Source of the DNA: Siphonodentalium dalli
Lineage: Eukaryota; Mollusca; Scaphopoda; Gadilida; Siphonodentaliidae
DNA: 64,000 bases
NCBI GenBank assembly: GCA_032622095.1
Contig: CP136064.1
Location: 49,236,073-49,300,072 of the forward strand
Direction of reading: 5' to 3'
Shown: piece after piece, positions 24,343 through 35,698 of the stretch
Layout of the letters: each line of letters starts with the position of its first letter
How positions within the stretch are numbered: the stretch's first letter is position 1
Position numbers and translations under genes: made by a program
The notes under the pieces: generated by a model
The model's input: the letters and a program-made list of their open reading frames with translations, nothing else
Told to the model about the DNA's origin: nothing
The model's database searches: none

Positions 24343-24834
24343 GGCGTTACCATTTCTGATTATGGTTTTCTTGTATATACTGGTATATATATAGGCCCTA
24401 CATGATAGGCTACATCCCTATAGGCCTAGACGAGACAACTTATCAAACGAATGGAGTTATACTTATATAGTATAGGCCTACAATGTATATGTACTCTATT
24501 GAAGTATGAATGCAACATGCATACACGCGGTCTCATTTTCCTCAGTTAGACTCGAGACCCCTTAATACGAAGAGTAATATTATGGAAATAAAATATATAA
24601 TGAATTTTCTGTTGCCCAGGTTGTTTCTGATCGACAATTCCGTCTTTTACTTGTTTACTAGCCTTGGCACGCTCATGCGCAAACGATACATTAACCAGGG
24701 CTGTCAATCAAGACTAACGATACATTAATAGTGGCTATATTCGTGCAGTGCATTATGGTTGTTACAAAACTGGAATCGGAATTGAACACAAACAAACGTA
24801 ACAAGACAACCATAGTCAGAAATGGTAATGCCCT
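24341..24834. mobile_element. 494-bp non-autonomous DNA transposon
   Basis: Terminal inverted repeats of about 33 bp: left AGGGCGTTACCATTTCTGAT then TATGGTTTTCTTGT; right ACAAGACAACCATAGTCAGA then AATGGTAATGCCCT. No transposase is present. The target duplication is unclear (perhaps TG). Confidence 0.7.
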
Positions 24835-25119
24835 TGTTTTATGAATGCACCACCTCAGAATGTTTTATATATGGCATCAAGTCGGAAAATTCCCCCCAAA
24901 ATAATAACAACAATGCTGTGCCGAATCGAACGTTTGACAACTTCACTATTTAACTAATTCTAAACCCACCCTGGATACAGTAGGTTTCGCGAATATATGG
25001 AATATACTTGCACTCAAATAACTAAAATAAAAATAAAAATATAATTTGGAGATGAACGATTTTGAGATATATGAGGAATATTTTATGAACATAGACTAAT
25101 TTAACATCAGTAATCACGT

Positions 25120-25997
25120 CAGAGACGTGGCGACAGGGGGATCTGGGGGGGGGGGTGTCACCCCCCCCCCCAACTTTGGTCAAAATTGTCAACAGTTGGA
25201 AATTTCATACCTGCCAAATATTAGTTGGAAATTTTACACCAACAATAGGTTGATATTTTTCTTTTAGTTTGATTTCCAAACAATTTATTGGGGGGAATTA
25301 ATTGTTTTGGACCAATATTTGCATATTTTCCAATTTTTGGTAAAATTTTTGGACTGAAATGGTCATCAGTTGGAAATTTTCCAACCTTATGGGTGACAGG
25401 TTGGAAATTTCCAACACTTGTGTCATGGTCCCTCCCCCGTGGTCAGTAAAATACTGCTAGTTAATTTAAGAAAACAGTATTGTCATACATTTGGTTAACA
25501 TTGTCATTGGAATTGTCATCAGTTGGAAATTTTTCAACCTAAGTGGGTGTGTCAGATTTAAAATTTCCAACTCAAGGAAGGCTTGAGGCTATAGTCTAGA
25601 TGTTAGGATTTGCGATTTTCTTGTATAGTTTTCAAATTTTTCTCACACAGAGCCGAACAGCATGGTCAGTTGGTTGTCCTGCATGGTCTCTTGTCTGTAG
25701 CAGTGTGCATTTTTCTGGAGTCAGACCACTAGATGTTAGGATTTATGCAATTTTTCAGGTTAAAATATCTTAATGTTTCTCGTACCGGAATATAGAACCA
25801 TGGTTTATGAATAATATGAATATATATGATATTAGGCCTGAACACTGAGGTGCAAGGGGGGGGGGGTGCAAATGGAATTATGCAAAAATTGTATTTGGTC
25901 TGATTCTGATTCAAGGGGGGGGGGGGGGGGGTGTAGTTGGAATTTGCGAAGGTGGACACCCCCCCGAACGGAGACGCTCGATCTAGCCACGTCTCTG
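25120..25997. mobile_element. 878-bp non-autonomous hAT element with 8-bp target duplication
   Basis: Termini CAGAGACGTGGC and GCCACGTCTCTG are perfect 12-bp inverted repeats. They are flanked by an identical 8-bp AATCACGT (25112-25119 and 25998-26005). An 8-bp duplication and CAG-starting ends define hAT elements. The interior is repeats of CAGTTGGAAATTT plus G-runs and no transposase. The intact duplication suggests a relatively recent insertion. Confidence 0.88.
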
Positions 25998-26639
25998 AAT
26001 CACGTACGATATGCATATAACCTTAAAATTACTTTTTCGTGAATTTACTGTCATAAAATCTCACGTATATATGCTTGATAGCTTTTGTTAGATATATTGT
26101 CTAGAATTGTGAAAAGAGACCAGATCATATCGCACATAACGTTAACTGTTGCAATTTGTTCATTCTTCATAACTGATCTGAACTTCTCATAATTTGTAAT
26201 TTCTGAGAAATGAGGAGACGTTTCCTTTACATAAGTTTCACGATTACTTTCGTAGGCCTGACATTCTAAGATGAAATTAAATTCGGACTCAATTTGTTTT
26301 TAATTATACGCAGAACACAGTCTTTCTCTCACCATATTTTGGGGCTGTTGAAACTGAGTCTCCTTTTTTTTAAATTTCCAGTCGATGATTACTGATTGTC
26401 AATCTTGTGAATATAATTATCGCTTTGATAGAGCGCGTATATATGGCAAAAGTTCATATGTGTACATGGATACTATTTATCACTCACGTCGGACAGCTTT
26501 TGCTGTGCAATTTATGGTTTGCAATGTGTTTAGCTTAAAGATGTGGATTTTTTACTATATTGTAACCAAGATAGATAGTGTATATCTTATATTGTAATTT
26601 TGAGTAGTGGTGTGGGTTACTATATAAGTTAAAGAAAAC

Positions 26640-27545
26640 TGGGCATACAAATCAGAGATATATGTTTTTATATATATTTCTTAGTTATTATCTGTTCCTT
26701 AATAATGGGTAGGCTACTTCACTGTTTTTATGTAAAGGTCCCAACTCGAACTTGCATGCTTTTCTATGACTTTTCTGAGCCGATATTGCAATAAACCCAG
26801 GATAAATTCGATAATTGTAGTCGACGCAAAGCAAAATCGCTCACATATTAAGTCACTTAAATCGTGAAATTTTGAGTTTAATAGAACCTTCACCTCCAGT
26901 GAACTACATTATTAAAGGTGCTCAATCAGATCAGATGCTCCTAAAATACGATTTCTTTGTCTTCGGGGGTAAAAAATATTAGATTCGAGTCAAGGAACCC
27001 ACCCATCAAAGCTCAGAGTGCATTCATGATCAGTTATCGATTTTTGAAGTTTGTTATTTCTCGAGATGTGTCATAATATGTGGCCCAGAAACAAGTGGTC
27101 AAACGGTGGGATCTCGGAAAAAAATGCGGATGAAGATTTGATAACTCTAAAATCAAGTGGTAATACGGTAAAATTTCGTAATACTTTATTGATAATACGG
27201 CCATATTTTGTTAAACAAAATGTTGATAAATAACAAGTTTTGGGAAATTTGATACCAAAGTTGACAGTGGTTAGCATCATTTTGTTACAATAAATCGATT
27301 CTGATAACTAATAAGCGTATTTTGAAGAAATGTTGTTGTTGTTGTATCTTGGTGGTATGGGGACCGTCTGATCGGATTGAGTACCTCTATAGGAACAGAT
27401 AATAACTAAGAAATATATTTCCCGTGTTATTTTATCGATTTTATAAGATTCCCTGTCAAAACTTCAAATAGTTCCAAGGTTTTGTACTGTTGGAATATGA
27501 TCTCTACATCGCATGATCTAAGTCTTAGCCAGAAAGGGATCCCAC
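26640..27545. repeat. MITE interrupted by a nested MITE
   Basis: The outer family (full copy at 62096-62337) is seen as 26640-26800, with TTATTATCTGTTCCTTAATA and AAGGTCCCAACTC, and in inverted form as 27391-27545, with GGAACAGATAATAACTAAG, CCCTGTCAAAACTTC and ATGATCTCTAC. Between them, 26912-27390 is a diverged copy of the TTAA hairpin MITE at 12242-12729. Confidence 0.65.
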
Positions 27546-27779
27546 TAGAAATGGCCATTGTGCAGTTGGCATAATTATGTTACATGCATATCAGGTGGGT
27601 TATTTGGGTTTTGGGCTAATTTCCAACATCTGAAAACTGAAGCTTGAGGCCATGCCATAGAACTACAAATCAAGGCTTTTTCGCAATCGGTCTACCTAGG
27701 TGATTTTCTATTTTCAACGCAATTATTGTGCCAAGAACGATAATCCGAGAAATTGCGATTGGGCTTGTTCGGTTCTAGT

Positions 27780-27945
27780 CTTGATTGACAGCCGTCTTGT
27801 TCCAATAGACGTCTGATAACAGCTGCGGCCATCTTAATTTAAGATTAAGCTCCGCCCCTCGACATCTACCGGCGCTTTGTTGGGATGACATTAACTAACA
27901 CGAACACTGACTTCCGGGTTGATAACACGTTTTTCGAAAACAATG
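27780..27945 (-). promoter_or_regulatory. Candidate CpG-containing promoter (possibly of the USP9X gene)
   Basis: A locally GC-richer block. On the minus strand it carries an ETS-like CCGGAAGT, a GC box (GGGGCGG), a YY1-like AAGATGGCCGC and, further along, ATTGG, in the order expected for a TATA-less promoter firing leftward. It is the most promoter-like segment I saw to the right of the first USP9X coding exon, but a 13.6-kb first intron would be needed and no transcript evidence is available. Confidence 0.25.
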
Positions 27946-28952
27946 GATCTAAATTAAAAATCAAGATTAAATCTACTTGAAAACGAAATGACACAAGACT
28001 AAATCATAAAATTTAACATCATTGAGTAAAAGCACAAGAAAAGAGAGTGCGCGCTCCGCATATCGAGATAAATCGATCGAATTGATGGATGCACGATATT
28101 GGGCAATAAATTATAAACTGAGTTACTGAATTCACTAACTTAACGGATCACAAAATCTATTTGTTATTGTAGGGCCATTAATGCCCTATTCTATATCTGA
28201 TGACTGTTGGACATGAAGATTAGGCAAGTTTTTATCACTTTATTTCACCAATCAACTTTCAATCAATACTTTCTCATATGTCCTGTCCATCTATTTGTTT
28301 ACTTGTTTGTCTGTTTTATCTAAATTACTCTACCTGTGAAGGTGACTTGATTGTCAATAAACTTATCTTTACATATATGATAGGCCAATAGATATATATC
28401 TGTGTTGATTCGTTACGGTATTTAACGTACAAGTCATATTTATAGCTCTATTACTAGTAGTTGGGTTGTACATATATGCTAAATATGTTGATGTTCTTTG
28501 TTCTTTCGGTTGATGTTATTTCACGGTGTCTGTATCGTCCAGATGATCAATTTCATTATTGTCAACTCAGTCTTGAAAAAACTTGAGACTTATTTGCTAT
28601 TATTGCACAAATTATTAAATATTGAAAACAAATATACATTTGGTAAAAATTAATTATGAGCATTGAGCAGAGCCTGGTTGAAATGCTACGGTGTGGCGAA
28701 TCATACTCGTCTGCGAGCGACGGTCAGAACTGATGCTATATATGCATGGTTCTATTAATGGTTTGTATTTTGATGAGGTAAACTGCTCGTAACCTCCATT
28801 GTAGACAATTTCACACCAGGTTCTATTCATAAACAAATTAGAAATTTGGCATAAGGAACTGTAGTAAACAAATGTCTGTCCAAATGACTAGATCATTGAG
28901 ACTCGGGCAGACATATACGGGTAATCCAATGTTAATAATGTAATGAGGCAGC

Positions 28953-29186
28953 ATGTTTAACACAACCTTTATTATTAAACATTATAAAGTTAACATATTA
29001 AAGACATATTATGGACTTGTTCGGGCACGTGAAACTGATAAGTTAGTATTCAGGCACCATGCCAACTGGGAGAATGTAGCATTCTACTATCAGAGGCTCA
29101 GAGCCAAAAATCTGAAACAAATCGACCGTACCACTCCATTGAAAACATCGCCTGAACTACGCTCAAATGTAAATATTTATGACTAG
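28953..29186 (+). CDS. Unrecognised open frame, 77 codons
   Basis: An ATG-started frame whose middle part (GLVRARETDKLVFRHHANWE followed by NVAFYYQRLRAKNLKQIDR) is rich in Lys/Arg/Glu and unlike the Phe/Ile/Cys-rich chance frames around it. I do not recognise a family. No obvious splice sites or promoter were seen. It could be a degraded transposon piece or chance. Confidence 0.2.
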   Translation: MFNTTFIIKHYKVNILKTYYGLVRARETDKLVFRHHANWENVAFYYQRLRAKNLKQIDRTTPLKTSPELRSNVNIYD

Positions 29187-30172
29187 ATTCAGGATGCAAC
29201 TATCAACGATAAATTTACAAAAATGATTCCGCCAACGAAAGTCACTGCATTTCAATAATATATAAGAATGACGGTGTGTGTTGTGAATTTGGAAATAATA
29301 TTTGGAAAATGTAACTAAGTACTTTGAGGAAGATTATTCACCATTTCTATTTGGTCACCCTACTGGAGTGTTTCACATCACTTTAAAATTTAAAGAAATA
29401 TGGTCGAAATGCAAATGAAAGAAATAATGTTGAATGAGGCCAGAAAATAAAGATGCTTTGTTTCCGTGCATCGACCGACCCTAAAAAATAACCCGCCGAC
29501 CCTAAAGTGAGCAGAGCCTGGTTGAAACTAGTGCCCTTATGGGTAGCTAGTTAATGGCCCAGTACCATGGAATCAATTTTAGGACAATATATGTAAATAC
29601 TAAATAGTGATTTAAGGAAGTCATTTTGGCTAAAGAGGTTCTATTTCTGATAGACACAAATCAATTTTAGTAACCCAATGAACTTGTTTTACCTAGGCAA
29701 TATACATTCCTAGGCAAACTTACTTTGCCTCTGCTTTTACCTAGGCATTGCCTATTGCCTAGGTCAATTCCCAGGGCTGTTTGGGTCTGCAAGTTTATTA
29801 ATTTTGAGGCTATGCAAATTGAAAACAGCACAAACTCAAGATTTGTATATGATTCTGATACCAAATTGATGAGCTTATAACTTTATGCATGTACAAGTTC
29901 AAGTATATTGCATACATGTGAACATTTAAATATTGAATAAACACCACATGACACATATTTTGTTGATTACCATGTGTGATTGCTTGGCCTATATTGCATG
30001 TACTATACAAATAATCTTATTAATAGTTGATGTTTTGCTCAGTTTCCCCTTTGGTATTTTTTGGGTCTGCACTGTTATTAACTTGCAATGGAATCCCCCC
30101 CCTGCACTTTTATTTGGAGCCCGAGAGTACAGATAGGAACACTATCAACAATCATGGTGGTGTGTATCTGTA

Positions 30173-30253
30173 CAGTAATGCCATAAGTAATTGACTCTAT
30201 CTACAGCAGAGTTATGGGTAACTTTTCAGGATTTAGTACTTAGGGCATTACTG
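30173..30253. repeat. Short mariner-type hairpin MITE (81 bp)
   Basis: CAGTAATGCCATAAGTAATT ... TTAGGGCATTACTG bounded by TA on both sides. It is an internally deleted copy of the 215-bp family at 52899-53113. Confidence 0.8.
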
Positions 30254-30705
30254 TAAGTATATATATACATGTATAGAGGTTATCACCACATATGGTAGGG
30301 GTACAGCTACTGTTTCCAAAAACCAGGCATGCTAGGTTGGGTGTACTGGCTACCTCCAGACAATGGGATGTAGTCGTCACAATACAAGTACAGTATTATA
30401 GTCGTGTCATGGGTAAAATTATAAAAAAGTTAGTGACATCAATTTCGTACCAAGTTGATAGCCAACTTTAGGAAAATGTGGTATGTGAATATTAAATAAA
30501 AAACATACTTAAGCATGAAGTACCGGTAAGTTTGATCTTTCATCAATCATAATGTATATTTCCACTGTGTTTATAATCAAGCAATACTTTTCCCACAACA
30601 CAAGTTGGCATTTTATGTCTCTTCAGTCGAGGTGATTCAATATTCAGTCTGCAGCTGGATAAAATATATCAAAATAAAATAGAAAAAAAAATCCCTACCT
30701 ACCTA

Positions 30706-30832
30706 CAGCCCTCTTTATTCAGATTGTTTGGCTTCGGCAATACACTACGGCAACAGTATGCAGTGGCCTAGTTTGCTTCAGCAAATTGCTTCGGCATTGA
30801 ATGCTGATTGCCGTAGGCAATTATGAAGGCTG
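30706..30832. repeat. CAGCCCTC hairpin MITE
   Basis: Inverted ends CAGCCCTC / GAAGGCTG with GATTGTTTGGCTTCGGCAAT and GATTGCCGTAGGCAATTATG inside. Flanked by TACCTA on both sides, a probable 6-bp target duplication. A sister copy is at 38713-38829. Confidence 0.7.
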
Positions 30833-32308
30833 TACCTACCCTAATTTTTTCGCTCCATTATCGGAAACATACTCTTTTTTTTTTTTGCCTGACAAATATA
30901 TTTGTGTTTAAAGAATACAAAAAATGTCAATATAATTTAATATATAGATAATAAAATAAAATAATATATATTGAATTAATTAAAAATAAATTAACAATTT
31001 AACATGCTGACCAGTTAACACAATTAGTGACAGTAATCACTATTTCATTATTTAGGATCCATTGAATGAGACTGGACTTGTCTTCAGTTGTTCAGTGATC
31101 AACAATCAGCAGAAAAATTTAATCTTTAAAAAATAAGTTAAAATAGTAATTTTGGGTTCTTAAATACGTTCCACATACCGCAGAAAAGAGATTTTTTTCA
31201 CCTACATGGTGTTACTAAAATAATCTTTAGGAACTCCATATTAAGGTTGATTTAATGAACTTTATGAAGCTATGGGGGGGGGGGTAAAATAATATAAATT
31301 GCAACAAAAATGGTAAATAAAATAAATTTCATATGATTTGAGTGAATAGCATATACCACTCACACACTGACTCAAGTAACCAAACATTCGTCACAATCAG
31401 AGATGGACATGTATGTCCTTTTGTAGCCATAAACACATTTTCAACCGTTGAACTTGACCACCGGGGTTGCTGGGTGCACGGAAATCTTCCGAAATTGGTT
31501 GGCCCATAATGTTTTATAAGTGCAATCTAAGTCGTTCTAGCTGAAAATGTGTTTTAACATTTGTAAGTCATATCCATATATAATTGAGCGTCTTACTGTA
31601 TAGTATTATTCAATAAATTTGACAGTTTGTGCTATAATTCGTTAACAATTGCAACAACTTGCTCGTAAAAATTTAAAATGGTGAACTTTGTTTACCACGT
31701 TGGATAGGTCAAGGGTCATTGGCGAAAGGTCGAGGTCACTAGCTGTTCCCTGACGCCTAAAGTGTATGCTTGGCGTCAGGTAAGCCCTGGTTAAGCCCTG
31801 GTTAGTTCGGTTCCGAGTCCATTTTTGCATTAACCGAAGCTGCAGCCTGCTGCACGAATACGGCCTGTCCCGACAAAGAATTTGTAATTTGGTAAAATTT
31901 GTCATCGCAATTTGCATTCACGTCGAAGGCCTGGATCATAGCAAATTAAAAATAATTCAAGAAGTTCGGGTGAGTAATAATTATTTTATTCCTTCCAGTA
32001 AGTTAAGAGGTCAAGTAACTAATTTTGAATGGGAATTTCCATGTAACTGTAAAGGCCTAAAAAAAAAAAGAAGTTTGTTTTCGATAACGAGCTGGAAAAA
32101 AAATAGGGTCGGCAGGCAGGCAAAACTTTTTTTTTCACTGAATATATTTATTTTTTATATATTTTTAACAATACGTGTATAAATTACTATAATACTTTCA
32201 TTTCAACATTTATGTCGAACGGCGCTGACTCAGCCTATGTACTACTAGTACGCCTAGTAGTAGTAGTACGGCACCTCACTTTAAACTTGTCTACTCAAGT
32301 CAAGTTAC

Positions 32309-32467
32309 TGAAGTCAGTCTATCCAGGTGGATTAAAAAGAAGAGTTCTTCAATTTTGGCTTCGTTGTCTATCGATCTGATCTCTATTTTGCTTCCGCAGT
32401 GGACACATTCGTCCAGATAGATAGCCACAACAACGTGCTGGCCTACGCCACGGAGGTAGCTAGCCAT
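32309..32467 (-). CDS. Possible first coding exon of an unknown gene
   Basis: On the minus strand an ATG in good context (gcaacaATGG) opens 53 codons: MASYLRGVGQHVVVAIYLDE, CVHCGSKIEIRSIDNEAKIE, ELFFLIHLDRLTS, then a possible donor gtaact. A CxxC pair is present. Base composition is higher in GC than its surroundings. No family recognised and no continuing exon found. On the plus strand the same block can be read as a 55-base exon between ccgcag and gtagct, so even the strand is uncertain. Confidence 0.2.
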
Positions 32468-32981
32468 TGTTGCTGTTGAGTGTTGTTGTGGTGTGAATTC
32501 TATTTACTTTCCAAAGCACCGGCTGTTTTCAATGAGAGATACGTATCTATTTATAGTATGTGGGTATTTCCACCGGAAGCGACCGCCGTGCTTTTATGTC
32601 TGTTACATGCGTGAAACATTCACAGGTACCATTATTTTTTCGGTCGCAATAAAAAGTTTAGACTCGGCGCTTTTAAATAGGGTCGGTCGGGTTAGCGAAA
32701 CAAACGTCTTTTTTTTTATAGGCCTAATCAATTGGTGAATTGCAAATCTGGAGTGGCAGGTCTGTCACGACTCTGTGAAGTGTGAAATATCAGCCACAGG
32801 CACCTTGTAGAAAACAATGTTTACATAAAATTAATTTATAGAAAGGCCGGACATCTTCCGGTTTCCAATTCCAAATTTTTTTTGTATTTCTGACACTCAG
32901 TTACAGCAGCGATTATGGCTGCGTAAACGGCATTGTCGCTTGTTCTCCAAAAGTGAAAAAAAACCTCATTGCACAGTCAAA

Positions 32982-33296
32982 TGCAGCAGAATGTCCATAA
33001 AAACCTTTTGTATACTTTGAAGTGATAAAATTACTTTGCGGCGAACTATCGACATTACCTCCACAGCTACTAATCTGGAGCAAATGTGAACCTCTTGCTC
33101 ATTGGTCGATATTTAATATACCTTACATAATGTTTTATTTTTCTAACCCTGTTTTGGTATACAAAACCACATGAATCGTCAGTTGACAAGATGGACGCAA
33201 TCAATGATGTGATTCGAGGTCATGTCGATGGTTCACTGCAAAATATTTCTACCACTTCAAAGTATACAAAAGGTTTATATCAACATTCCACTGCAT
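32982..33296. repeat. ~315-bp inverted-repeat element
   Basis: The left end TGCAGCAGAATGTCC, with ACCTTTTGTATACTTTGAAG, is mirrored at the right by CTTCAAAGTATACAAAAGGT and CATTCCACTGCA. Arms are about 50-58 bp with mismatches. No coding sequence. Confidence 0.7.
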
Positions 33297-33495
33297 TGTA
33301 CCGTATGGTATCGGTAAGGAGGGTTTCTAATAAAAATTCAATCACTTTTGGAAATTGGAAGTAGAAATATATGCGACAATACTGTTTACATGTACCTGAC
33401 CATAATCGTTGCAGTGAGTCAGAAATTCAATGGTGCCAGCTGTACCATGCTATTCCGTACTGAATATTGTCATCCCCTGTGGTATATATATATAA

Positions 33496-34567
33496 CAGGG
33501 ATGTGCTCACGCCGGGCGGGGGCGCCCACCACTCAAAACGATCGCCCGGGAGTCACTACGTTTTCAAACCGGTGCGCCCGGCACATTTTTACGATCACAA
33601 CTGTACTCGCATTGTAAATTGTGCCGAGTTCTCTTGATGAAAACGACATCTTGCATGTCTGATAGCGACGACATGTTGCCGTCTGTGGCATTTTAATGCC
33701 TCCTATAAAGCACGTGGGGAGCCTTGATTAATGAGGTGTCAAAAGGTCTGCGATGACCGGTGAATTTTATTACAAAGAGCCGACATAATCAAATACTTTC
33801 CGCGCGTGCTGACCTGAAGTCACGCGCTGGAGTTAAAAGTCCCGGGTTGAATTTGGAACGTTCAGTTTCAATGATCCTAAGCCAAAACGATGTCGTTATT
33901 GAAATTTTTCACTCAAACTTCGAAAAGTAAAAAGCTCAAATCATGTCTCAGAAACCGCATGGCGGAGGAAACGTTAGACGCGGTCATGCGTATAGTAATT
34001 GAAGGACCGCCCCTTCCACGGCTCGGTTAAACTGTGAGCAGACGGAAAGAATAGGCGATTAAAAGTCCATTCCATGAAAGTGTGACGTAACAGAAGTTGT
34101 ATAAACATTGTAAATATACGTCACTGTGTATAGAAAAAAGAAGGAAATCACGTGGGAAATATGACATGACGCGAATAGTACTCAGGCGATGATTAGCACG
34201 TGTTCGTGTGACGCTGTTGTTAGTTCTCTCCCAGAAAGCCTTTGATATAATGCCGCCGTTTCAGTTTACTGTACCGGATTAACTTGTTAAATAATTGGAT
34301 TTATATAAAGAATATGCAGCGGATACTTATACCGGGTGAGTTACACTGACTTTCAAATTATGTTCGCCCAAATTTAAAATATGAAATGTCCCTATTTTAT
34401 GATAATTTGTCAGAGACCTTGTGGTGTATATTACACCTGAAATGTAAGGAAAACGCGTTTGCAGGCGCTAATAATCCAAATTTTCTTCCGATTGGCCGAA
34501 CCATGGTCGCCCAATCGAACCAATGACCCTCCCGCCCGGGACTATTTTGGGGATTGGCACATCCCTG
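33496..34567. mobile_element. Internally deleted hAT transposon
   Basis: CAGGGATGTGC at the left and GCACATCCCTG at the right form inverted termini, followed by related GC-rich subterminal sequence (CCGGGCGGG on both sides). The element is GC-rich compared with the flanks. Flanking AT-rich sequences share ATATAA, but an exact 8-bp duplication cannot be shown. It contains the fused transposase remnant at 33890-34030. Confidence 0.75.
33890..34030 (+). pseudogene. hAT transposase remnant: N-terminus fused to C-terminus
   Basis: A 46-codon frame. MSLLKFFTQTSKSKK resembles hAT transposase N-termini. It runs straight into LRNRMAEETLDAVMRIVIEG, the end of the hAT C-terminal dimerisation domain, then PPLPRLG and stop. 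The zinc finger, the catalytic core and most of the dimer domain are missing, as expected from an internal deletion of a full element. It cannot be active by itself; it may be cross-mobilised. Confidence 0.65.
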
Positions 34568-34691
34568 ATATAAGGTATATTTTAAGTCCTCCCCCAGAGC
34601 GGTCGCATCATCACACAGACGCCGAGGAGCGGACGAGCCCCCAGTGTAACAGAACGAGAGAGAGAAGTGCAGGAGTCGCACCGAAAGTTGG

Positions 34692-34770
34692 CAGCACCCC
34701 GGAATCCCAAAGCCGGTCACCCATCCAAGTACTAACCGAGCTCGACGTTGCTTAACTTTGGTGATCACAC
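34692..34770 (-). ncRNA. 5S rRNA-derived segment (3' two-thirds; pseudogene or SINE head)
   Basis: On the minus strand TGATCACCAAAGTTAAGCAA, CGTCGAGCTCGGTTAGTACT, TGGATGGGTGACCGG and GGATTCCGGGGTGCTG match animal 5S rRNA from about base 39 to 116, including the internal A-box and C-box control elements. The first ~38 bases of 5S are replaced by unrelated sequence, so it is not a normal 5S gene. 5S-headed SINEs (SINE3 type) are known; whether 34575-34691 is its tail is inference. Confidence 0.7.
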
Positions 34771-35698
34771 AAAGCGTCTAACGACCGTGACCAAGAGATC
34801 TAGACCTCTCGATCAGAGAAGTCGTCGGCCTTCTATATTTACAACGCGGCCGCTACAACATAATCTGAAAATCTTTGATTACTGGTAATGAGAATTATGA
34901 ATATTGAGTTACAATTTAAGTTCATTCATAATGGTAGTTTACATTTTATTGAGAAAATATGACATAATAAATATACAGGCTACACCCTGCGGTGCGAGTG
35001 AAAATTTATCAACATTCGTGATGTGAAATATAATAAGATTCAAATTCACGAATTTACCAATCTACATGTACATGTACTGTGCAATGGTGGGCCCTTAATG
35101 TACACTGCTTGGTACTGTACTGTGCGAAACAAAACAACATATATTAATTTGGAATTAATTGTTATCATAAGACTACATTGTACATACATTACATGCATCT
35201 GATAATCCATAAATATCATACTATTTTCTGGAAACGAAAGGAAACACATAATTATGAAAAAAGCAGAAGATGCATTCAAGCAGGTTCAGGTAAAGTTACA
35301 TGATGACGTTGTTCGTCAAACAGTATCGCTGTTTTCCCGGGCATTAAGATACTGTAATGTCTACACGTTATGTGATGTCAGGAACAAATGACATGCATCA
35401 AACATGAAAATATTTTGGTCATGGTACAGGAGTGGTAATATCATGAGTTTCTTGGGCTTTAGAATTATTTTTGCGGCCCGTCAAATGATTAACAGCCCGC
35501 CATCCTATTACAGGCTATTAGAGGCACGAAACGAAGTCAAGCTCATTTTTGTCGGGCTGCTTTTTCCAGATTCATTGTGATGAATAGAGCAACATTTATA
35601 AATATATAATCTTATTTCTATGTGTGATGTTGGCTTGTGCCAGGGTGCACCCAAAAATGTGCATTATTCTGAGTTTAGTCAAGCGATGATAAAATGTT

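Noticed and set aside
31642-31917. 91-codon minus-strand frame in a slightly GC-richer block
   Set aside because: No recognisable motif or splice-consistent continuation; left unannotated.
34397-34768. 123-codon minus-strand frame
   Set aside because: It runs through the 5S-derived segment into the hAT terminus, so it is a chance frame across two non-coding repeats.
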